From Cristatella mucedo (Eukaryota > Bryozoa > Phylactolaemata > Cristatellidae): DNA of 64,000 nucleotides. The DNA is taken from assembly GCA_009760855.2 (NCBI GenBank), contig WPIO01000047.1:62001-126000 (forward strand), in the 5' to 3' direction. A program made the position numbers and the translations under genes. This document shows positions 55,548-64,000 of this stretch, one piece after another; the first letter of the stretch is position 1; every line of letters begins with the position of its first letter. Under the pieces are notes generated by a model. That model was not told where the DNA came from, did not search any database, and saw nothing but the letters and a program-made list of their open reading frames with translations.

Positions 55548-55668
55548 AATCCAAGGTCTGGCCGAGGTCGTGGTCTCGAGCCCCGTGGCATATATGTGAA
55601 GCGCCCGACTGGAGATTAAGTTCGCTTAGGGTGCTATATAAATGAATTATATATTTATATATCCAAGC
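55548..55668 (+). mobile_element. SINE-1 copy, head truncated
   Basis: Starts at CAAGGTCTGGCCGAGGTCGT, keeps the B-box side TCTCGAGCCCCGTGGC, then the tail GTGAAGCGCCCGACTGGAGA and GGGTGCTATATAAATGAA. Confidence 0.8.
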
Positions 55669-56214
55669 ACGAATATAGTCAATGAAATAATCTTCAAGGA
55701 AATAAAGTTTCATGTCGAAATCCAAAGTTAGAAGATTACAAGGATAGAAAGAGCTGGGTGTCATCATAATTAGAATGCCAACCAAAATAGCATAGATAGT
55801 GTGATAAGGGGTACAATCAACTGATTTGCTTAGGATTTGAAGATTACTCAGGTCTTTTTAATCCATTGTTGCAGAGGCTAAGTAAAAGTTAAAAAAGAAA
55901 GTATAATCATATATTGAAACCATATTCTGTTTGTATCCACTATCGACTACATTCTTAACTCCTACCGAGCAAGAGTACTGTCCAGCGATCACACTGGTGA
56001 CTTAGTAAAGCGTTACTCCGAATTCTTCAGCGGTAAGATAGAGCGGATTCCATTCCCTTTCTACTGTCGCTGAGGAACTTTAACCCGCCATTGTCACGTT
56101 CTTATTCTTTTACTGCTTTTGTGACTGACTCAGCTGAACTCGTCATCAAGCTTACATCACCACTGGCTAAAAATACCACTAATACAGTAAATACCATGCA
56201 AACAGATCTCTACA
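55669..56214. other. Unassigned spacer
   Basis: Nothing recognised. Confidence 0.4.
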
Positions 56215-56985
56215 TAGTAATAATAATACTAGTAATATATTTGCAGCTGAGAACTTAATTTTTTTCAAGGCACTTTCTAGATGTGTATGGAAAGCATAAC
56301 CAAATGATTAGTGGTAACATTCACAAGGTCATCAAGCATGATATTATTAGATGGACATGCACCGGATCAACGCGTAGAAGTGGTTAGTTTCAATAGGCAC
56401 AGTGTAAGCACACAAAAGACGAATTACAAGGAGCCACTAAGAGCTGTCATAAAGAGGTGTGGTTTGAGGTTCTTTTTGAAGGTAGTTCTGATATGAGATG
56501 TCGTGGAGTCATTCGGGAGTGACTTCCAAGCCTTGAGGGCATATGAACTAAAGGCACGGTCTCCCAAGGGTTTGGAGGCTCTTACGGCGTACACCTGAAC
56601 GATCTGAGTCAGAGCAGCAGGCGGAACAATGCTTGGCCTGGTGAAGAATAGTTATGACAAATAGGCTGGGGCCAGACAATAAAGAGATTTAAATTTAAGT
56701 AACAGAACCTTAAACTTGATACGTTGCTCGACTGGGAGCGAGTGCAGGTCGGTGAGAAGTGGTGTGATGTGGCAACTGTGATGCTCACGACAGCCAAGCG
56801 TTGCTGAAGAGTTTTGCACCAGCTGTAAGCGCCTGATAGCACATGCTGGTAGACCAGCGAGCAGTGAGTTGCAAAAGTCGAGAGTGATATTACGAATGCA
56901 TGGACAAATCCGGACGTAGTATCCATGTCTAAACAAGCTCGAATTTTGGCAATGTCATGTAGCTGAATATAGGCAAACTTCACCG
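56215..56985 (-). mobile_element. LINE-A copy, moderately old
   Basis: Minus-strand 3' half: LDFCNSLLAGLPACAIRRLQLVQNSS, HHSCHITPLLTDLHSLPVEQRIKFKV and LKSLYCLAPAYLS in broken frames, 3' UTR, decayed hairpin, TAATAATAATACTAG tail. Confidence 0.85.
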
Positions 56986-57412
56986 GGAGGCCAAGAGGCA
57001 GAGACCAGTTGCTGCCAACCAAAGCAAGTATATCAATCAAGCTCAAGCCTATATAAAACCCCAGGAAATCTCACGGGCTTCGAGCTTAACTTCAACCACT
57101 ACGGCCGTGCGCTGCTGACGCGACCGACGAACGGCTACACGAATCCTCGGTGCTCCTGCTCCTTCGTCAGTCGTTCCGACGCGCTGCTGCTGCTGGAGGG
57201 AACGCCTCTTTCTGTTAGCTCCTTTCACGTCAGGATCTCGAAGGGTGTGCTGTGCATCAGAAAAAAGTGTGCTGGCTACACAATTTAAAGTCTACCTTAA
57301 ATTAGCATCCACTTAACGAAACCGGTAGACACAAGACACAGTGAGCAGATGCAAAAACTCACTTTACTCAAGTCGGGCAGCGGTTCATCCTGCCCCTGGG
57401 TCTTGACTCAGG
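56986..57412. other. Unassigned, promoter-like
   Basis: Contains a TATA-like box (see separate entry) followed by a GC- and CpG-rich stretch of about 140 bases. Could be a host promoter and first exon on the plus strand or an LTR fragment. No reading with motif support. Confidence 0.3.
57050..57058 (+). promoter_or_regulatory. TATA box candidate
   Basis: TATATAAAA precedes CpG-rich sequence at about 57100-57240. The spacing would place a start site near 57080. Inferred only. Confidence 0.33.
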
Positions 57413-57538
57413 CGTCCAGCGGTCAAGGTGCTCGGTCCGACCTGACTGAGGTCGTGGGCTCGAGCCCGGAGGTATATGTGAAGCGCCTGAATAGAGATTA
57501 AGTTCTCTTCGGGCGCTGTACAAATGAATTATATTGTT
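57413..57538 (+). mobile_element. SINE-1 copy
   Basis: Head partly lost, B box GTCGTGGGCTCGAGCCCGGA, tail GTGAAGCGCCTGAATAGAGA...TCGGGCGCTGTACAAAT close to the LINE-A terminus. Confidence 0.85.
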
Positions 57539-57690
57539 AAGGTGCAAAGTAGCTCGCTCTTTACGAGACGAGTACTGTGTTCGAATCCATCAGTGGTAAA
57601 TCCTTTATAGACCAATGCAAGCCGTGGTCATTGCTTTTAAAGCGCTTCTGCCACTACATATATGAGGCTGTTAATCAGCTGACTTTCAAA
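57539..57690 (+). mobile_element. SINE-2-like copy, diverged
   Basis: Directly follows SINE-1. GTGTTCGAATCCATCAGTGG (B box), CAAGCCGTGGTCATTGCTTT and GAGGCTGTTAATCAGCTGAC correspond to the SINE-2 body and tail. Confidence 0.65.
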
Positions 57691-58357
57691 TATGCCAAGT
57701 CAGCTGGTCCAAGCGGAAGTGCCGTAAGCATTTTTTCGACGGCAAAGGGAATTGTGGGCGTGAGAGCTCAGGCTGCAGTCATGCCATGATCACTCTTTAC
57801 AGAAACCTTTCAATTTTATAGTTCAGGCAATTTTCACCTTTTCAAAATCTAATTTTAACTATCAGGACTCCTGCAAATTTGGAGTTTGACATTATGTTCC
57901 TCTTCCTTTTTCCAATCACCTTTGCGGTACCGCTACGTACCGACTATGAATTTATTACTACGGATTATGCAGGTGTGGTGTCAATGATGAACAAACGGAT
58001 GCACGCACTAACTTGCAAACCTAGCTTATTATAAGGGGTATACTCTGTAAAAATTGGAGCTAAACTCGGTTTAAAGGCTTAAAATGTCACAAATCCTATA
58101 GACCTTGATACGATAGTTCTAACGTAGTGTATCAACCTGTTGCTGCCCACGGCAAAAATCTCATATCAACCAGCAGTTTTCAGTTGCAACAATTCTAGGT
58201 TTGATGAATGGACGTGTCGTGAAAAACGTGGACTTCTGATTCCGCTTTTTCATGGATTTATTTGTTGACCGCGTTTAGAAAGTCTCTGAGTGGGACTTTG
58301 CCAAGCATACTAGTTTTCTCGAATCCCCATCACGACTCTTAAACTATCTGGCTGAAT
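57691..58357. other. Unassigned, 3' flank of a tail exon
   Basis: AT-rich; no repeat recognised. Confidence 0.35.
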
Positions 58358-58589
58358 TTAAAGTGGAAAAGAGATTGACTGACAAGACATTGAAATTGAT
58401 AAGGCGTAGTCGCTTGCGAAACCACCCACGGTCATTTGCTCCTCCATGTGTTGAGTATAGTCACCATTCTCTATTTCTGAGACTCGTGAAATGGGCGACT
58501 CGTGAGGCTGGGGCTGAAGCTTAAAGCGTTCGTCAGCCTCAAGTCGGCTGGAGGTGCGAACAGTCGAACAGCAAGGAAATCCCTGACTC
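58358..58589 (-). CDS. Candidate last exon, hydrophilic tail
   Basis: The minus-strand reading begins behind an acceptor (CAATTCTGCTTCAG) in phase 2 and runs 76 codons to TAA at 58358-58360. It reads RLEADERFKLQPQPHESP, then RVSEIENGDYTQHMEEQM, then a second tyrosine in SDYALSI. Polar and acidic, like a receptor tail. Its QPHE...EN(x)Y layout is loosely similar to the tail at 16597-16887 (QPHE...YENNY). No TM exon was found upstream within the window. Confidence 0.4.
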
Positions 58590-59997
58590 CTGAAGCAGAA
58601 TTGAAGCCCCGCTTGAAGAGGTGATGGCTACTCACAAGGTAGGTTCATCAGCTGCAAGCAAAGCGCTTCGTCTTCTGGTTCCTCCAGTAAAAATCACAGC
58701 TATAGCTGGCCATAGAAGCCAAGAGCCGCTAAATAGGGAGAAGGCAGTCCTGCTCGTCCAATTCTGTTACGAACGCTTGTAGGGGCTACATAATGACGTC
58801 TTTCGATCAAAAATCATGCCCCCTCAACGAATTCGCACAAGATCGCACAGCCGTACGACCAATTTCAGTGGGACTAGTGGTTGAAAACACATTTCGGGGA
58901 TCGTAAAAGCAGCTCCAATTCTCGAGGGTTTAGGGGCGTGCCTTCGAGACAAGGCCTGGCTGTATTGCCTACCATTCACGTGAGAGCACCTACAGCCCAC
59001 GGAGCTGGGCGCCGAACTTAATGTTAATTTTCAGCTTCGCTGCGATGACATAACGTCAGAGCTCAGAACTGCTAATCAACTCTCGTGATGTTCATAATCG
59101 AGGGCCTTGCTATGAGCACTGACTAGCGTTTCTGATATTAGAATTGGAACTGTCTCCGTTCTGTACAGACTGCCTTTGTAATTATAAAAGTGCAACCGCA
59201 GCCTCTGGCGCGAAAAATGCATCACATAAAATCCATCGCATCGCAGTGACAGGTGTGAGATCCAAACACTTCTCGCCGACTCTCGCATGTCTATACACTC
59301 GTAAGCCGAGGTACCATTGTATATTTTCCAGTGATCGGCTCCAGCTTCATTTTTCTAAAATTTTAGGTAGCTGTAAACGCTACTTTTTTGTCATCTCCAT
59401 ACAAGTATGCCAATCCACTAAACTTTTGACAAATATCGCGGAAGTATTCTGCAAATTTTAGAATTCTCTAGTAAGGCAGGCTCAGGGCAGCTTGGTTTGA
59501 AAATTCCTCTTTTATCCTCATGAAAGGAATGCTAGGTATACTCGAAAAATCCTCGCAAAAATGAGCATAATGTGAACCACTTAATATTTGCATCTCGCAA
59601 TATTTCCAAGTTCAGTGAAAATAGGGAATACATGCACTTAGACAGCAAACTGCTTACCGTTTCGGATTTTCCTAAGCAGTGAATTAATGGAAGCGATACG
59701 AGACAGTGCTTATTTCAATATATGCATTGGCAGGAAAGTAAAAGAATGGCAAACACTTAAGCGTCTGCAATGCAGCGTTGTGGCGACAGAGACGCTTCTG
59801 AAATCGCCACTGTATTATAAATCAAGAGCCGCTGCCACTGCTCTTGCTTTACATGGGCCACAGCCGGCTCGCTAGAGCTCTACGGTTGGCTTCTCTTATG
59901 CCCCCCCCCCCCCCCGACCGTAATCGCTCAGTGGCTCCACGAGGTTCCACAACACGAGATCCAGAACGCTCTAATGTGTGTGTATATCTATGGCATC
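58590..59997. other. Unassigned region with a 15-C run
   Basis: No repeat family or convincing exon. A run of 15 C lies at 59901-59915. The 105-codon plus-strand frame at 59144-59461 has no motif. Confidence 0.35.
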
Positions 59998-60288
59998 ACA
60001 CTACGAACACACCTATTTAGGGCAGCATTTAGTGGGTCCCTGCGATTCGTCCTTGATGTGCTTATGCCTGCTGACACTGTGCATGCTGCCACTAACCACA
60101 TTTGCATGCTGACCCTGTGCATGTCACCCCCAACCATATCATTCATTTTGTTTGTTTTTCAAGCATGATTTTACTTACCATTCAATTGCATTTCCCTTTG
60201 CAGCAAATGTAAAGTGCCTAGAGAGAGATTAAGTTCTCTGAGGGCGCTTTATCAAGTGCATAATAATAATTAGTATTATTATAGCAGC
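59998..60288 (+). mobile_element. LINE-A 3' end
   Basis: From CGAACACACCTATTTAGGGC (the last coding words, KTHLFRAAFSGSLR) through the 3' UTR and hairpin to a mixed TAATAATAATTAGTATTATT tail. Confidence 0.88.
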
Positions 60289-60545
60289 CTGGTTATTAGA
60301 AAACTACATGCATATTCGAGAATGATATGAGTAGCATGATAAGACAGCAAGAGTTGATAAGCTGTACTCACAGATCAAAATGGTTAACCACCGAGAACAC
60401 GTGTGGACAGGCGGCCTATAGGCACAGTTTTTTAGGCCTAGTTACCAGGCTGTGAAAGTTGCCAAAGTTGAGCCATGCCGTGATCATTTCCGAAGTGATC
60501 AGCTTTCGGCCTCCAAAAAGCAGGTGTCGCAATCGAGTTACAATA
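60289..60545. other. 3' flank of a tail exon
   Basis: On the minus strand it follows the stop codon at 60546. No AATAAA was found here. A GTGAGT donor-like word lies near 60370. Confidence 0.3.
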
Positions 60546-60806
60546 CTACAGAAAGTTTTGTAAAATGAAATCCACGGACTTGTCTACATTCGTTGGTCTT
60601 TCAGATATTTCAGGCCGAGCAACAGAATTTTCCTGGTCTAAAAAACCATAGGATATCGCCATAGCACTGTTCATGGAAGACACTCCGACATGATAATTGT
60701 GATAATTCTGCGACTGAAGCAGGTTGACTGTCAGACTGGAGTCAGGAAGTTGGTGCAGAACAAACTCAGGCTGATTAGCAGCAGCGTATCCACTAACAGT
60801 TCGGTC
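60546..60806 (-). CDS. Candidate last exon, polar tail
   Basis: Behind a strong acceptor (CCGTGCCTTTTCTTTTAG) the minus strand stays open in phase 0 for 86 codons to TAG at 60546-60548. It begins DRTVSGYAAANQPEFVLHQL, has a tyrosine pair (NYHNYHVG) and ends VDKSVDFILQNFL. No cysteines, no membrane segment. It is the longest splice-bounded reading of this kind in the 3' end of the window. No recognised family. Its upstream exons would be at higher coordinates or beyond the window. Confidence 0.45.
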   Translation of the reverse strand, partial: DRTVSGYAAANQPEFVLHQLPDSSLTVNLLQSQNYHNYHVGVSSMNSAMAISYGFLDQENSVARPEISERPTNVDKSVDFILQNFL

Positions 60807-61984
60807 CTAAAAGAAAAGGCACGGAATATAATAAATACGTAAGTAACTATTCAAGGTTTGAGATGCACAAGTACTGACATGATAAATGTGAAGCTTCTAG
60901 TTAATAGCCTGGATTTAATTGCGATAGTAGATATCTCGATAAATCAAGAGTTTGTTAAAGTGATTTCCCTTTTACAAGATTGAACCTTGACTTTTTTGTG
61001 AAGCGACTAATCATATGGATGAGAAAGTCTCCAAGTTGGTTTAAATAAGGAGGCAGCTTGGTAGGGCTGTAGTATGCCAGCCATTTCGTCCTCGATCACG
61101 AGCAGGAACGAGCAGCAACAAGGTCAGACGATCATAACCACCCAAAATGAGCTTGACCAAGTTTCTATAGATTTCTCAGTATTTGAATAAGGAACTTTTA
61201 GTGTATTCAATTCAAGGAGTTTTTGTAAGAGTGCAACCGTATAATGTTGGGTGGCAGCCAACATGTACTCTGGAACACCGAAGTGCGGAGATTTGTGGCT
61301 TTCGGACTTAATTCACTTACATTGAGGTACGCGATGCACCAAGGTGTAAATAAATACTAACAAATAGCTACACTACTCTTACGCTTCGCATCTGTGCCTA
61401 CACTACTTGTAATGTTGGCTAATCTGGGATATTACCATAGCATTGCGACCAGATGTACAGTCTGGTCCGGCAGGTGTTGGCCTACATTGGACTGTAAAAG
61501 GTTAGCTGTTTTAGCAGCCTCATTTATAGAGCGGCACAAGATTCTTAACGGCTATCACCGTCGCTTTTAACGGGTTCTTAAGAATCTTCCACGGGACGAC
61601 TTGAGCCCACGGTCCGGGTTGTAAACAGTGTGCACATAACCCGTGGGCTCAGACCTACGGACAGACGCAGAAGCCACCCGTCATGCCATTTTAGCCTTCA
61701 ACGCATCAGAAGCACGAAACTAAGTTTTTTCAAAAGCCCCGAATCTCTAGAATCTCTTTAACCAGCTGGGGACCTTAATTGGCCCAGCATAGGCTCAGCC
61801 CATACCCATTTCACAGGGACCTCAATGGGCCACAGAGGACCTTAATTGGCTCAGCACTGCTTGCAAACATCCCTGCTACACTAGTCTTCTTGCCCAACAG
61901 TGAACACGAAGCTGGTTGCACACACTAAAGCTGTATTCTGGAGCAATTGTCCACAGATGTACACACGACTACAGAACTAATGGA
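60807..61984. other. Unassigned, with two perfect 11-base inverted repeats
   Basis: Hairpins at 61538-61588 and 61602-61651 are described in findings. A SINE-2-like tail word (GCTGTTTTAGCAGCCTCATT) lies just before them on the minus strand. The rest is unrecognised. Confidence 0.4.
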
Positions 61985-62090
61985 AATAATAATAATAATA
62001 GTAGATTTGTTATAGCACCCTCAGACAACTCAATCTCTTTTGTAAGCACTTTACAGTTGCTACAAAAGAAGCAAATCGATAGAAACAAGA
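61985..62090 (-). mobile_element. LINE-A 3' end, old
   Basis: (TAA)n, then TTATAGCACCCTCAGACAAC and TAAGCACTTTACAGTTGCTA: a decayed minus-strand terminus. Confidence 0.75.
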
Positions 62091-63084
62091 TTCAGACTGC
62101 GCTGCGATTGGTTGCAGCCAGATAATAATATTCCAGATACACACAGATACTCTCAATCAATAATTGGCAAGCGGGCTGCACAGCGATTGGCTATAGTTTG
62201 CGACTGATTTTTGGGAAGTGCTGCCAAGTAACTACTATACTACTCGGAAGTATCCATGGCTGCAATAAAGATGGTAGTCTCGATAGTGCAACACATAAAG
62301 CTCCGGACCGGTAACCAATAGATTTCAGGATTACTCAAGACTAAGGAAGAATTTGTTTGCAGCCTTCGACGGCAGACGGCCATCGATAGGTCTCTATTAC
62401 GATATAACTGGGCTAGTCTACTAGTATAATCATCATTAAGAAAGTGAGCCACAATATCATGATAAGGTAGGAAGATAAAGGACAGTAAATCACGTGCAGA
62501 ACATGCTTCTCCTTTCAGTGTGTTTAGTGTTTATACTTAAGTATCTCTAAAATATGTCAGGTATATGAAATACAGACAAGTGGGCGACTTTACTGGCAGA
62601 GGGTATGATCAAACAAGGACTTTCGGTTGCTATGTACTTGAGCATACGTCTGTTCACATAGACACATACAGACACTCACATACACACAAATCCTGAAATT
62701 GACTCTATAGACACAAAAATGCCATGCTTAATGAGCTGCAAGCTAAGTAAAATGAAACCGAAAGACCAAGTTGTATCATCACATAATAGATGACGGCATG
62801 CAGTGAATTCCCCAACCATGGCAGCAGCAATGTACTCAAACACCAGAATGCTCACTGTTTTGGCTGCTGCTAAACTGATTCTGGCAAAGTAGACAGTTCC
62901 CCTAACATTTTTAGGACTAGATTCAACAAACTAATGCAAGCTAGGGAGTACTAATTGTTTAACATGCCATACAAGGACATGCACTCGTGGCAGACCAGCT
63001 GAGCTCATATATTAAAAATTCATACCTTGCTAGCAAGTTCCAATAGTGTTTTAGAGCTAATCACTCCAAACACGCAACATTGCT
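62091..63084. other. Unassigned region
   Basis: A minus-strand 70-codon frame (62240-62452) has no support. Nothing else recognised. Confidence 0.35.
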
Positions 63085-63768
63085 TCGGGTGTATAACGGC
63101 CTACTTAAGAATGCAGACTTAGATAGTCTCAATGCTTGTTTTTCTCGATCTTTCGGCAGCTTTTGATATTATCGATCACCAAGTCCTTCTTGAGCACCTC
63201 TCATCTCGCCTGGGCATCACTGGCACTGCAATGTAATGGTTCAGATCCTATCTCAGTGGGAGACTTCATAGTATTGCTGTGAATGGACATAGATCATCCG
63301 AGGAACCACTGAAATATGGGTTACGTCAGGGCTCCGTGCTCGGCCCGGTTCTTTTCACGGTTTATACTCTCCCACTAGCCAATGTGATTGCCAGGCACAA
63401 TCTAGGCTTTCACTTCTATGCAGCCGACACTCAGTTGTGCCTCTGAATTTTTACTCCTACCAACCCTCGAGCAAGTCAAATTCTCTCAACTCCCTTGCTG
63501 CATTTATTGATTACATCTGCATATGGATTTCACCACACTTCTTTAAGTGAATGATCATAAAAGCAACTTATCAATTATGGGCAAACCAAGTGTGATTAAG
63601 AAATTCGATAGGCCAAAGCTCACAATCGGCTCTGCCAGCATATCTCATGTCAATCTGCACAAAATGTAGGTGTCAGGTTCAAAATGACCTTTCATTAGAT
63701 GACCACGTCAGCTCCACAATCAAGTTTGCCTACTTTCAGCTATTAATTATTGCTAAAATTCCTCAATT
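63085..63768 (+). mobile_element. LINE-A internal fragment
   Basis: The plus strand starts in the RT core upstream of DLSAAFD (FDLSAAFDIIDHQVLLEHLSS-like coding near 63150), then LRQGSVLGPVLFTVYT, HFYAADTQLCL (YAAD instead of YADD) and the FQLLIIAKI region, in broken frames. It stops at about 63768 with no 3' UTR and is followed at once by an opposite-strand piece. Confidence 0.82.
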
Positions 63769-64000
63769 CATCAATACTCTGGAGTCTCCCACTGAGATAG
63801 GACGTGAACAATTGCAGAGCAGGGCCATTGATGCCCAGGCGAGATGAGAGACACTCAAGAAAAACTTGGTGGTGGTATCAAAAGCTGCCGAAAGATCGAG
63901 CAAAACCAGCAGAGACACTATACCCATGTCTGCATTCCTAAGTAGGTCGTTATACACCCGAAGCGATGCTGATCTGTGGAGTGATTAGCTGTAAAACCAG
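63769..64000 (-). mobile_element. LINE-A internal fragment, inverted, runs off the window
   Basis: Minus strand: YNDLLRNADMGIVSLLVLLD and LSAAFDTT, covering sequence upstream of and including DLSAAFD, ending at the KSIDVNG-equivalent (TTCATCAATACTCTGGAGTC on the plus strand). It overlaps in content with the plus-strand fragment, so the two are separate copies or a rearranged duplicate. Confidence 0.8.

Overview
Animal nuclear DNA, most likely from an invertebrate. It carries no bacterial-type operons, no CRISPR array, no rRNA and no intact tRNA gene. The window is dominated by decayed retroelements with a few short exon-like islands. The long repeats are non-LTR retrotransposons of the CR1/L2/Rex type, recognised by the RT motifs DLSAAFD and YADDT, a [10 protein letters not shown]-like block and a conserved C-terminal region. 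Alongside them are tRNA-derived SINEs, LTR-like sequences and microsatellites. I cannot name the species; sponge, cnidarian or lancelet are guesses only.

Repeat families, with names used only here. LINE-A (about 27 copies or fragments on both strands) ends in a short hairpin and a (TTA)n tail. LINE-B (7 copies or scraps) ends in TTACAT-type repeats. LINE-C (2 old copies) and LINE-D (2 tail scraps) are rarer. SINE-1 has a degenerate tRNA-like head and a tail that closely resembles the LINE-A 3' hairpin, so LINE-A probably mobilises it. SINE-2 has a clearer tRNA-like head and a different tail. LTR-X (3.0 and 4.8 kb), LTR-Y (9.9-11.1 and 14.7-15.8 kb, inverted) and LTR-Z (12.6-13.7 and 18.2-18.5 kb, inverted) are pairs of LTR-like repeats with poly(A) signals and, for LTR-Y, a TATA-like box.

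Layout. 1-1.4 kb: AT-rich, nothing recognised. 1.4-9.3 kb: LINE-A and LINE-B pile-up with a three-level nest (LTR-X in LINE-B in LINE-A, 4.35-6.5 kb). 9.9-15.8 kb: inverted LTR-Y pair enclosing LTR-Z, itself split by LINE-A. 16.5-17.1 kb: possible membrane-segment and tail exons on the minus strand. 17.4-34 kb: LINE-A copies, microsatellites and SINEs. 34.6-48.1 kb: minus-strand exon candidates of a modular receptor (cysteine-rich repeat, Ser/Thr-rich stalk, transmembrane segment) scattered among SINEs and the longest LINE-A copy (42.4-44.1 kb). 48.6-57 kb: LINE-A, SINEs and one short exon candidate. 57-61 kb: possible promoter and two more minus-strand tail-exon candidates. 63-64 kb: two LINE-A pieces in inverted orientation.

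How it fits together. The LINEs are 5'-truncated or carry stops and frameshifts, so none here looks autonomous. The host signal is the set of minus-strand exons. Three of them (cysteine-rich, stalk, transmembrane) share intron phase 1 at both ends, the usual layout of exon-shuffled extracellular receptors. The three tail-like last exons at 16.6, 58.4 and 60.5 kb suggest two or more receptor-type genes, but I cannot link exons into a transcript from sequence alone.
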